The position numbers were made by a program, and so were the translations under genes. From contig CAZQJC010000239.1 of assembly GCA_964593795.1 (NCBI GenBank), forward strand, positions 1 through 64,000: a stretch of DNA of 64,000 nucleotides. Reading direction: 5' to 3'. Below, piece after piece: positions 34,527 through 42,465 of the stretch. Position 1 is the stretch's first letter, and each line of letters starts with the position of its first letter. This stretch comes from JAHFDS01 sp964593795. Its GTDB lineage: Bacteria; Myxococcota_A; Polyangia; JAHFDS01. The notes under the pieces were generated by a model that worked only from the letters and a program-made list of their open reading frames with translations, had not been told where the DNA came from and made no database searches.

Positions 34527-35524
34527 CGCCGCTCAAAAGGCCTCTCCAAAGGCCTCTCCCCCTGGCCCGCTCTCCCGGGAGGAGAGGGGGGACGTGGAAG
34601 ACGGTCCTTCTTCTGATCGGACTCGGCTGCACGCCCAAGGTGACGGCGCCTCCGCGCGCGGCGCTCGAGGCGCAGGCGCAGATGGACGAGGCGGCACGCC
34701 GGGCCAAGGCGGGCGACGACAAGGGGGCCGCGGAGGCGTACGCACGCGTGCAGTCCGATTCGCCCCGGGTGCAGGCGCGCGCGGGCGTCCGCGCGGCGCA
34801 GGCGCGTGTGCACGCGGGCGAGCTCGACGCGGGCGAGGCGCAGGCCTGGCAGGTCATCGACCGGTTCCCCGACGCCGAGGGCGCGCGCGACGCGGTCAGG
34901 CTCCTTGCGCGCCTGGCCAAGCAGCGGAGCGCCTGGCCGGCGTTCCGCAAGGGCGCCCTCGAGCGGTCGGCGCGGCACAAGGGCCACGCGATCGAGGATG
35001 CCCTGCGCTTCGCAGCGGCCGAGGCCGCCGAGGCGCTCGGCGACAAGACCGCCGCGCGGCGAGAGTACGAGGCGATGGCGACGGACTGGACCACCTCGAG
35101 CCTCTTCGACGACGCGCTCTTCCGGGCCGCGAAGCTCGCGCGCACCGGGGGCGACTTCGCGGGTGCGATCGCGGACCTCGAGCGCATCGTGGACACCAAG
35201 CGCACCGCGCTCATCGTGGGATCGTTCGACCTGCAGCTCCTGCACGAGGCCGCCCTCGAGATCGGCAAGATCCAGCTCGACGACCGCAAGGACCCGAAGG
35301 CGGCCCTGCGCGCCTTCGAGCGCGTGCGCGACGACCTCGGCGAGAACCGCCAGCGCGACGACGCGCAGTGGGGCATCGCGACCGCGCACGAGCGGGCAGG
35401 GCAGCGCGACCTCGCCTGCGCCGCCGTGGCGCGCCTCGACAAGGAGTTCCCGCACAGCCGCCACGTGCGCCGGGGCCTCTCACGCGAAGCCGCGCAGCGC
35501 CTCGGCTGTGGAGCCCCGAAGTGA
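34523..35524 (+). CDS. TPR-type lipoprotein of the MCE operon
   Basis: 333 aa, GTG start within the preceding stop. A hydrophobic segment VLLLIGLGC gives a likely though non-ideal lipobox at Cys36. The rest is tetratricopeptide-like helices (AEAYARVQSDSP, AQAWQVIDRFPD, ALRAFERVRDDLGEN), ending in CACAA-like helices and GCGAPK. The first 25 residues come from a repeat-like DNA segment. The position between a UbiB gene and the ATPase suggests a periplasmic or outer-membrane adaptor, by inference. Confidence 0.7.
   Translation: MTPLKRPLQRPLPLARSPGRRGGTWKTVLLLIGLGCTPKVTAPPRAALEAQAQMDEAARRAKAGDDKGAAEAYARVQSDSPRVQARAGVRAAQARVHAGELDAGEAQAWQVIDRFPDAEGARDAVRLLARLAKQRSAWPAFRKGALERSARHKGHAIEDALRFAAAEAAEALGDKTAARREYEAMATDWTTSSLFDDALFRAAKLARTGGDFAGAIADLERIVDTKRTALIVGSFDLQLLHEAALEIGKIQLDDRKDPKAALRAFERVRDDLGENRQRDDAQWGIATAHERAGQRDLACAAVARLDKEFPHSRHVRRGLSREAAQRLGCGAPK
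34536..34590 (+). repeat. Tandem 12-mer and hairpin inside the TPR gene start
   Basis: AAAGGCCTCTCC occurs twice back to back (34536-34547, 34548-34559). A CTCTCC-CGGGA-GGAGAG stem follows at 34570-34586. This is a sequence style usual for intergenic repeats but here it is translated as the N-terminal segment of the TPR protein. Confidence 0.65.
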
Positions 35525-36276
35525 GCGCGCCCGTCGTCATCGAGCTCGCCGGCGTCACGAAGCGCTTCGCGGGTCGGCCGCCTCTCCTCGAGGGCATCGA
35601 CCTGCGCCTCGCGAACGGCGAGATCTTCGGGCTCATCGGCCCCGCCGCGTGCGGAAAGAGCCTGCTCTGCAAGCTCATCTGCGGCCTCGTCCCCGCCGAC
35701 GCCGGCCGCATCGTCGTCGAGGGCGTCGAGATCACCGGCGCCCGCGAGCGCACGCTCTTCGGCGTACGCCAGAAGATCGGCATGCTGTTCCAGAACAACG
35801 CGCTCTTCGACTTCATGACCATCGCCGAGAACGTGGCGTTCCCGCTGGTCCGTCGCGGCGACCTCGCCCAGGGCGAGATCGAGACCCGCGTCTACGAGCG
35901 CCTCAAGGCGGTGGGCCTCGCGGGCAGCGAGAAGAAGACCCCGAACGAGCTCTCGGGCGGCATGCGCAAGCGCGCGGCGATCGCGCGCGCCACGATCGCG
36001 GAGCCGGACATCGTGATCTACGATGAGCCCACCGCGGGGCTCGATCCGGTGACCACCTCCAAGATCTACGATCTCCTCGGCGAGCTGCAGGCCAAGCGCG
36101 GCGGGCTCGTGTTCGCGATCTCGTCGGACGTCGAGGCGCTGCGCAAGTGGGTGCGCCGCATCGGGATGCTCTACCGCGGCGCCCTTCGCTACGACGGAGA
36201 CCCCGCGGCGATCGCCGACTCCGACGACGCCGTCGTCCGCCAGTTCGTGCGCGGCGATCTGCAGGGCCCGCTGTGA
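35521..36276 (+). CDS. MlaF-like ABC ATPase 1 (degenerate Walker A and H-loop)
   Basis: 251 aa, GTG start overlapping the previous stop. Family: ATPase of MCE (Mla-type) lipid transporters. Walker A is GPAACGKS (40-47), with Ala where the fourth position is normally Gly. The signature LSGGM (144-148) and Walker B IVIYDE (164-169) are intact. The H-loop reads AISSDVE, so Ser202 replaces the switch His. These changes suggest reduced hydrolysis at the site made by its own Walker A. The partner ATPase is encoded at 37816. Confidence 0.85.
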   Translation: MSAPVVIELAGVTKRFAGRPPLLEGIDLRLANGEIFGLIGPAACGKSLLCKLICGLVPADAGRIVVEGVEITGARERTLFGVRQKIGMLFQNNALFDFMTIAENVAFPLVRRGDLAQGEIETRVYERLKAVGLAGSEKKTPNELSGGMRKRAAIARATIAEPDIVIYDEPTAGLDPVTTSKIYDLLGELQAKRGGLVFAISSDVEALRKWVRRIGMLYRGALRYDGDPAAIADSDDAVVRQFVRGDLQGPL

Positions 36277-37079
36277 CCACGCAGAAGGCGTCCTTCGTCG
36301 ATCGCGTCGTCGCGCCCACCGTCGAGCGCATCGGCGACGGCGCCGTCAGCGCCGCCGAGGAGGCCGGCGGCATCGCGATCCTCGCCGGCCAGGTGCTGCG
36401 CGCGCTCGTGCCCCCGGCGCTCGACGGCCGCGAGCTCTGGCGGAACCTCTACAAGATGGGCGTCCTCTCGGTGCCCATCGTCTCGCTGACCGCCTTCTTC
36501 ACCGGCGGCATCATGCTCATCCAGAGCGGCATGTTCGTGCGTCGCTTCGGCGCGTATGGCCTGCTCGGCTGGGGCACCGGCTACGCGGTCTTCCGCGAGG
36601 TCGGTCCCATCCTCATCGCGCTCATGTTCTCCGGCCGCGTCGGCTCGAACAACACGGCCGAGCTCGGCACCATGACGGTCACCGAGCAGCTCGACGGCCT
36701 GCGCTCGCTCGCCATCGATCCGATCTCGTTCCTCATCGTGCCGCGCGTGGTCGCGATGATGATCATGCTCTTCTGCCTCACCGTCATCGGCGACCTCGTC
36801 GCCATCGTCGGCGGGGGCCTGTTCGGCAAGCTCCTCCTCGACGTCGACTACGCGACCTTCTATTACTCCTTCGCCGACAACCTCAAGCCCTGGGACCTCG
36901 GCCACGGGCTCATCAAGTCGGCCGTCTTCGGCCTCGTCATCGCCCTGTCGAGCTGCCACTTCGGCATCACCGTCAAGGGCGGCGCGGTCGGCGTCGGCCG
37001 CGCGGTCAACAACGCCGTCGTCGCGGCCGCCGTGGGCATCATGCTGCTCGACTACTTCTTGACGTATCTGCTGCCATGA
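36273..37079 (+). CDS. MlaE-like permease 1
   Basis: 268 aa, GTG start in a GTGA overlap. Multi-spanning inner-membrane permease of the MlaE/YrbE family: the conserved FREVGPILIALMFSGRVGSNNTAELGTMTVTEQLDGL region (about residues 109-145) and four or five hydrophobic segments after it. It has an extra N-terminal cytoplasmic region of about 50 residues. In Mla-type transporters the permease dimer carries lipids between the ATPase and the MCE ring. Confidence 0.88.
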   Translation: MTTQKASFVDRVVAPTVERIGDGAVSAAEEAGGIAILAGQVLRALVPPALDGRELWRNLYKMGVLSVPIVSLTAFFTGGIMLIQSGMFVRRFGAYGLLGWGTGYAVFREVGPILIALMFSGRVGSNNTAELGTMTVTEQLDGLRSLAIDPISFLIVPRVVAMMIMLFCLTVIGDLVAIVGGGLFGKLLLDVDYATFYYSFADNLKPWDLGHGLIKSAVFGLVIALSSCHFGITVKGGAVGVGRAVNNAVVAAAVGIMLLDYFLTYLLP

Positions 37080-37819
37080 ACGAGTCGCCGCGCCTGCTCG
37101 TCGCCGTCGCCCTGCGCACGATCGCGGGCACGCTCTACGGCAAGCGGCCCAAGGGCGAGCTCGCCAAGCAGATGTACCAGGTCGGCAACCGCTCGCTCGT
37201 CTTCGTCGCGGTGACGCTCGGGTTCATCGGCATGGTGCTCGTCTACCAGACCTGCCTGCAGGTCAACCGCGTGACGGGCGATCTGTCGCAGGTCGGCGGC
37301 GAGTTCCTCAAGGTGCTGGTGCACGAGTTCGGCCCGACGCTGACGGCGCTCATGCTCGCGACGCGCGTCGGCGCCGGCATCGCCGCGGAGGTCGGCTCGA
37401 TGCACGTCACCGAGCAGATCGACGCCCTGCGCATGTGCGGCGTCGAGCCCGTCGAGTACCTCATCGTGCCGCGCTTCGTGGCCTCGCTCGTCATGACGGG
37501 CGTGCTGACGCTCTTCGGCATGGCGGTCGCGCTCGGCATGGGGACGCTCACGGCGTGGGCGTCCTTCCACGTCAACCCGACCATCTTCTTGGACCCCGGC
37601 AAGGTCGCGGCGGGCGACGCCATCACCGGCGCGCTCAAGTGCCTCTCGTACGGCGCGACGATCCCCATCATCGCCGGCTACTGCGGCCTGTCGACCAGCG
37701 GCGGCTCCGAGGGCGTCGGCTGGGCCACGACGCGCGCCGTCATCCTCGGCTCGTTCGCCGTGATCCTGCTCGATTTCTGCCTCTCGGGGCTGGGATACTT
37801 CGTCTTCCAGGGCGTATGA
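37076..37819 (+). CDS. MlaE-like permease 2
   Basis: 247 aa, start in an ATGA overlap with permease 1. Shows the MlaE core VHEFGPTLTALMLATRVGAG, the EVGSMHVTEQIDALRMCGV coupling region and C-terminal helices. It differs strongly from permease 1, so a YrbEA/YrbEB-like heterodimer is likely. Confidence 0.88.
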   Translation: MNESPRLLVAVALRTIAGTLYGKRPKGELAKQMYQVGNRSLVFVAVTLGFIGMVLVYQTCLQVNRVTGDLSQVGGEFLKVLVHEFGPTLTALMLATRVGAGIAAEVGSMHVTEQIDALRMCGVEPVEYLIVPRFVASLVMTGVLTLFGMAVALGMGTLTAWASFHVNPTIFLDPGKVAAGDAITGALKCLSYGATIPIIAGYCGLSTSGGSEGVGWATTRAVILGSFAVILLDFCLSGLGYFVFQGV

Positions 37820-38571
37820 CGATCGAGTTCCTCGCCGTCAAGAAGCGCTTCGGTGCCAAGGAGGTCCTCTCCGGCGTCGATCTGCGCGTCGAGAAGGGCG
37901 AGATCCTCTTCATCGTCGGCACCTCCGGCGCGGGCAAGTCGGTCACCATCAAGCACATCGTGGGCCTCTTGCGTCCCGACGGCGGTGAGGTTCGCCTCGA
38001 CGGAAAGCGCATCGATCACCTGCCCGAGCGCGAGATGTACGCGATCCGCAAGCGCTGCGCGATGGTGTTCCAGTTCGCGACGCTCTTCGACTCGATGACG
38101 ATCCTCGAGAACGTCGCGCTGCCGCTGCGCAAGCACAAGCACCTGTCGCAGGCCGAGGCCGAGAAGCGCGCCATGGGTTACCTCGAGCGCGTGCACATGA
38201 CCGAGTTCGCGCCCCGCTACCCGGCAGAGCTCGGCGACGGCGTGCGCAAGCGCGCCGCGATCGCGCGCGCCCTGACGATGGAGCCCGAGTACGTGCTCTT
38301 CGACGAGCCCACGACCGGCCTCGATCCCGTGAGCGCGAGGCGCGTCGACAAGCTGATCGTCGACCTCAAGCGCGACTTCGGCGTGACGAGCCTCGTGGTC
38401 TCGCACGACCTCGTCTCGATCTTCACGATCGCCGACCGGATCGCGATGGTCTACCGCGGTGGGATCCACGCGCTCGGCACGCCCGCCGAGCTGCGCGCCT
38501 CCGCCGATCCCGTCGTGCAGCAGTTCCTGTCGGGCCGCTCGCACGGCCCGATGGAGACCCCAGGTTTCTAG
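37816..38571 (+). CDS. MlaF-like ABC ATPase 2 (degenerate signature)
   Basis: 251 aa, start in an ATGA overlap. Walker A GTSGAGKS (35-42), Walker B YVLFDE (159-164) and the H-loop His197 (VVSHDL) are intact, but the signature LSGGQ is replaced by LGDGV (139-143). With ATPase 1 this gives one canonical and one degenerate site in a heterodimer. The next gene starts 37 bp downstream. Confidence 0.87.
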   Translation: MTIEFLAVKKRFGAKEVLSGVDLRVEKGEILFIVGTSGAGKSVTIKHIVGLLRPDGGEVRLDGKRIDHLPEREMYAIRKRCAMVFQFATLFDSMTILENVALPLRKHKHLSQAEAEKRAMGYLERVHMTEFAPRYPAELGDGVRKRAAIARALTMEPEYVLFDEPTTGLDPVSARRVDKLIVDLKRDFGVTSLVVSHDLVSIFTIADRIAMVYRGGIHALGTPAELRASADPVVQQFLSGRSHGPMETPGF

Positions 38572-38608
38572 GAATCGAGAGGACAGATGACGCCAGCGGA
38601 GCGAGCCC

Positions 38609-39625
38609 ATGAGTGATCGAAGCATCCAGTTCAAGGTGGGCCTGCTCATCGTCGCGGCCCTGGGCCTGCTCGGCGCGTTCCTCGTAGTCCTCGGCAACGT
38701 CTCGTTCGAGCGCGGCTACGAGGTCTACGTCGACTACGACTTCTCCGGGAACATCCAGGCCGGGGCGCCGGTCAAGGTCTCCGGCATCAAGGTCGGCAAG
38801 GTCAAGAAGGTGGAGTTCAAAGGCGGCGAGGTCGATCCCCAGACCAAGCGCCGCGTGCAGGTGCGCCTGCACGTGTGGGCCGAGGACCGCGTGCGCGAGG
38901 CGGTCCGCCAGGACGCCGAGTTCTTCGTCAACACCGCGGGCGTCCTCGGCGAGCAGTACCTCGAGATCGCGCCGGGGAGCCGCGAGAAGCCCGCGCTCGC
39001 GCCCGGCAGCATCGTGCGCGGCGTGGACCCGCCCCGCACCGACCTCATCGTCGCGCGCCTCTACGAGTTCCTCGACTCGATCACGGTCCTGCTCAAGAAG
39101 GACAAGGATCTCATCAGCGACTTCCTCAAGAGCGGCACCGCCGTCGTGCGCTCCCTCGACAAGATCCTCTCGGGCAACGAGCAGCAGATCGGCAAGCTCA
39201 TCAGCGACCTCGACAAGTTCACCATCGAGACCACGGGCCTGGTCGGCCAGCTCCGCACGGGCGTCGGCGACGCCAAGCGCATCCAGGCCTCGCTCGCCAA
39301 CGTCGAGAAGCTCACCGAGACCCTCAACAGCGAGCTCGATCCGCTGCTCAAGAAGGCCAAGCGCGCGCTCGACGGCGTGGTCAACGTGACCGACCTCGTC
39401 AAGGAAGGCGACAAGGAGAAGCTGCGCGAGGGCCTCGATCACCTCGTCAAGGTCAGCCAGCGCGTCAACGGCATCACGGCCGATCTCCAGAAGGTGGTCG
39501 CCGACGTCAAGGCCGGCCGCGGCACCGCCGGCGCGCTGCTCGTCGACGAGGAGGTCTACGACGACCTCAAGGAGATGCTGCGGGACCTCAAGCGCAATCC
39601 GTGGAAGTTCTTCTGGAAGGAATGA
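38609..39625 (+). CDS. MCE-domain protein 1 (MlaD-like)
   Basis: 338 aa. One N-terminal transmembrane helix (FKVGLLIVAALGLLGAFLVVL) and the MCE domain with DFSGNIQAGAPVKVSGIKVG (residues 45-64), then a long helical region (SGTAVVRSLDKILSGNEQQI and further heptads) and a C-terminal VYDDLKEMLRDLKRNPWKFF. A nine-codon frame (38587-38616) overlaps its start as ATGAGTGA. MCE proteins form hexameric rings or tubes that carry lipids across the periplasm. Confidence 0.87.
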   Translation: MSDRSIQFKVGLLIVAALGLLGAFLVVLGNVSFERGYEVYVDYDFSGNIQAGAPVKVSGIKVGKVKKVEFKGGEVDPQTKRRVQVRLHVWAEDRVREAVRQDAEFFVNTAGVLGEQYLEIAPGSREKPALAPGSIVRGVDPPRTDLIVARLYEFLDSITVLLKKDKDLISDFLKSGTAVVRSLDKILSGNEQQIGKLISDLDKFTIETTGLVGQLRTGVGDAKRIQASLANVEKLTETLNSELDPLLKKAKRALDGVVNVTDLVKEGDKEKLREGLDHLVKVSQRVNGITADLQKVVADVKAGRGTAGALLVDEEVYDDLKEMLRDLKRNPWKFFWKE

Positions 39626-39651
39626 TCGCGTGTCGCGAGGCGATCTAGCCC

Positions 39652-40662
39652 GTGGATGAGATCCACCTCCGCCGTCGCGTCGGCGCGGGCCTCATCTTCG
39701 CCCTCGGCCTCGGCGCCGCGGCGGTGCTGGGCCTGTCGGGCCGGCCGCTCGGCCGCGGGCACCGCTTCTTCGTCGAGGTGGAGCAGATCGGCGATCTGAA
39801 GACCGGCAGCCACCTCAAGGTCGCGGGGCGCGCGATCGGGATGGTCACGGACTTCCGCTTCGGCGCCTCTGGCCGCGTCCAGGTCGAAGTATTCGTCGAG
39901 GCAGATGCGTCGAAGCACGTGTACCGAAACTCCGAGCTCTTCGTGAGCGCGGTCGGCGTCATCGGTGAGCGCTTCCTCGAGGTCGGCCCGCCGCGTGGCG
40001 AGCTGCCCGGCGCGGTCGTCAAGGCCGGCGACATCGTCCGCGGCGTCGATCCCCCGCGACTCGACCGCATGCTCCAGACGACCTACCAGAACCTCAAGCA
40101 GATCACCGACCTCTTGCGCGAGGTCGCGCCGCTCATGCAGGAGTTCCTGGTCCTGTCCGACCGCATCAACGCCCGCATGGAGCGCCTCGAGGGCGCGCCC
40201 GGTCGTCTGCGCGCGATCTGGGAGCGCTCGCAGCGCGCGCTCGACGACGGCCGCGAGACCCTGTCCAACCTGCGCGAGGCCACCGACGACTTCGATCGCG
40301 TGCGCGCCCTCGGGGCACGCCTCGATCAGCTCACGGATCGCACGGGTCCCGACGTCCGCGCCGTGCGCGACCGCCTGGACCGCGTGATGGACGGCATGGA
40401 CCGGCTCGCCGCGATCGTGCCCGCCGCCGAGCGGCGCCGCCTGGCCGACGCCATCGACCGCTTCTCGCACGCGGCGACCGCGCTCGAGCGGCTCCAGCGC
40501 GATGCGCTCGCCGTCGCGGCCCGCGTCGAGGCCGGCGAGGGCACCGTCGGCGGCCTCATGCAGGACCTCGAGATCTTCGACGACATCAAGATCATGCACC
40601 AGGTCATGAAGGACCGCCCCTGGCGCATCCTCGTCAAGCCCTGGACGCCGAAGAAGGAGTGA
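39652..40662 (+). CDS. MCE-domain protein 2 (MlaD-like)
   Basis: 336 aa, GTG start 26 bp after MCE 1. N-terminal helix (GAGLIFALGLGAAAVLGL), MCE domain with VEQIGDLKTGSHLKVAGRAI, and a long helical C-terminal part. It shares the block IVRGVDPPR and the C-terminal KxxxWRxLVKPW-type end with MCE 1. Two distinct MCE subunits suggest a mixed ring, as in actinobacterial Mce systems. Last gene of the operon. Confidence 0.85.
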   Translation: MDEIHLRRRVGAGLIFALGLGAAAVLGLSGRPLGRGHRFFVEVEQIGDLKTGSHLKVAGRAIGMVTDFRFGASGRVQVEVFVEADASKHVYRNSELFVSAVGVIGERFLEVGPPRGELPGAVVKAGDIVRGVDPPRLDRMLQTTYQNLKQITDLLREVAPLMQEFLVLSDRINARMERLEGAPGRLRAIWERSQRALDDGRETLSNLREATDDFDRVRALGARLDQLTDRTGPDVRAVRDRLDRVMDGMDRLAAIVPAAERRRLADAIDRFSHAATALERLQRDALAVAARVEAGEGTVGGLMQDLEIFDDIKIMHQVMKDRPWRILVKPWTPKKE

Positions 40663-40680
40663 CTTCGCTCGCGGTCCGGA

Positions 40681-40893
40681 CTACTCGAGGATGACGACGA
40701 TCGCGCCCTCGACCACGGACTGCCCCTCGGCGACCTTGATCTCCTTGACGGTGCCCGCCCCTGGCGCCTCGATGGGCATCTCCATCTTCATCGACTCGAG
40801 GATGACGAGCACGTCGCCCTCGACGACGGTATCGCCGACCTTCTTCTCGATCTTCCAGACGGTGCCGGTGATGTGCGCGAGTACGTGAGCCAA
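40681..40893 (-). CDS. Stand-alone biotin/lipoyl attachment domain protein
   Basis: 70 aa, TTG start with a strong Shine-Dalgarno (GGAGGA) 6 nt upstream. A complete biotinyl domain with the modification site ESMKMEMPIE (Lys36). It would be biotinylated and serve as the carboxyl carrier of a biotin-dependent enzyme, but no carboxylase gene is in the window. Convergent with the MCE operon. Confidence 0.88.
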   Translation of the reverse strand: MAHVLAHITGTVWKIEKKVGDTVVEGDVLVILESMKMEMPIEAPGAGTVKEIKVAEGQSVVEGAIVVILE

Positions 40894-40937
40894 GGCTGTC
40901 CTCCGTCGAGGTCGTTACACTACACCAAGGGAGCGGC

Positions 40938-42416
40938 TCAGCGACGCGGCTCGACCGGGCCGATCTTCACCGGCACCGCCGAGAAGCGCAGCGCCACCGA
41001 GATGCCGTCGACGAACCGCGGCTTGCCGTCCGGCCCCATCGCGAGCTCGCACGGCGCGCTCGGCGTGCTCTCGACGACCGTTCCGTCGCCGTCCTTGCAG
41101 CGGTCCACACGGTAGGGCATGTCGTCCGGCGTCGAGTCCCAGAACGACTCGAGCCCATCGCCGTCCACGTCGATGTCCGGCTGCAGGTGCCCGTCCTTGT
41201 CCTTGGGAAGCGTGAGAAAGCGCGTCTGCGCGAGGAACCCCGCGAACACCAGGTCGAGCAGCGTGTCGTCCTTGGTCAGCATGATCGCCGACACCTCGAA
41301 GCCCTTGATGCGCCCGAGCGTGCGCGCGTCGAGCACGCCGCCGAGCAGCACGTCGTCGACGTAGACCTGCCCGTCCATCGATCGCAGGGTCCCGGTGACG
41401 TTCGCGGCGTCGATGCGCAGCTCCACCTCGACGTCCTGCACGAGCGGCACCTTGACCGTGAACACCGACGGCCCGGCCTTGATCGTCCCGCCCATGAGCG
41501 TGCCGCTGTCGAACTTGATGAGCGGCGTCCCACTCATGTCGAGCGACAGCGGGTCGACGTCCACCACCGCGGGCGGGTTCGCCGACGCGGGGCTGCAACC
41601 ATCGTCCGCGGCGCCGCTGCAGTCGTTGTCGAGTCCGTCGCCGCAGATCTCGACGCCGCCCTTCTTGGACTTCGCGCCGATCATCGGGCGGTCGTCGCAG
41701 TCCCCCGCCGCGATCGACTGGCCGTCGCCGTCGAGGTCCATCGCGTCGGTCGAGGGCACCACCATCGTCCCACCGTCGCCCCCCGGCTGCTCCGTCTCGT
41801 CGGCGAGGCCATCGCAGTCGTCGTCGACCCGGTTGCCGGCCACCTCCGCCACCCCGGGATGGATCGCGGCTTCCTTGTCGTTGCAGTCGCCGCCGTGGGC
41901 GGGCTTGTCCGTGGGCCCACCGGCACGCGCGCCGTCACCGTCCTGGTCCGGCTGGTACTTGCCGACGTAGATCGCGCTCTTGACACACGCATCGGGCATG
42001 GCGAGCTGCGCGGGATCGAGGTCGAACCACTCGATGAGGAGCGCGACGTCGGCCTTGGCGAGCGAGTCCTTGATGGGCGTGTTCGCGAGGGCACCGAGCG
42101 GCGCGAGCACGTTGTCGACCTGCATGTCGCCGGTGAAGTCGAAGCCCTCGTTGAGGCCCGCGATCTCCAGCTTCGAGATGATGTCCGACGCGCTGCCTTG
42201 CCCGAGGACGGGCGACTCGCCCATGCATGGAGGTACGGGATCGAGCAGGGGCGAGCGCCCGCCGGCCGTGCCGCCCGCTCCACCGGCGCCACCGGCTCCG
42301 CCCATGCCGCCGGTGCCCCCGACGCCGCCGTCGCGCGCAGGCGTCGCAGCCGGCTTGGAGTCGCTGCAGCCGACCAGGACCGCCCCCAGGGCGAACGCGC
42401 AGAATCGTAGCTTCAT
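40938..42416 (-). CDS. MopE-type calcium/metal-binding lipoprotein
   Basis: 492 aa. Lipoprotein signal LRFCAFALGAVLVGC. After a Gly-rich linker come repeats of the MopE metal-binding type: GDCNDKEAAIHPGVAEVAGN with RVDDDCDG, AAGDCDD, and EICGDGLDNDCSGAADDGC. These Asp-rich loops bind calcium or other metals in surface proteins. A C-terminal domain of about 200 residues is unrecognised, with a DVDGDGLESFWDSTPDD loop. A Shine-Dalgarno GGAGGG precedes the ATG. Divergent from the EF-hand protein. Confidence 0.78.
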   Translation of the reverse strand: MKLRFCAFALGAVLVGCSDSKPAATPARDGGVGGTGGMGGAGGAGGAGGTAGGRSPLLDPVPPCMGESPVLGQGSASDIISKLEIAGLNEGFDFTGDMQVDNVLAPLGALANTPIKDSLAKADVALLIEWFDLDPAQLAMPDACVKSAIYVGKYQPDQDGDGARAGGPTDKPAHGGDCNDKEAAIHPGVAEVAGNRVDDDCDGLADETEQPGGDGGTMVVPSTDAMDLDGDGQSIAAGDCDDRPMIGAKSKKGGVEICGDGLDNDCSGAADDGCSPASANPPAVVDVDPLSLDMSGTPLIKFDSGTLMGGTIKAGPSVFTVKVPLVQDVEVELRIDAANVTGTLRSMDGQVYVDDVLLGGVLDARTLGRIKGFEVSAIMLTKDDTLLDLVFAGFLAQTRFLTLPKDKDGHLQPDIDVDGDGLESFWDSTPDDMPYRVDRCKDGDGTVVESTPSAPCELAMGPDGKPRFVDGISVALRFSAVPVKIGPVEPRR

Positions 42417-42447
42417 TGCTCTCCCTCCAGAGCTCGGTCGTCCACAC

Positions 42448-42454
42448 TACAGTA
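42448..42454. promoter_or_regulatory. Symmetric divergent -10 (TACAGTA)
   Basis: Reads TACAGT on plus, 12 nt before the ATG at 42466, and TACTGT on minus, about 32 nt before the ATG at 42416. It would drive both members of the divergent pair. Confidence 0.45.
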
Positions 42455-42465
42455 AGCTCCCGCCG

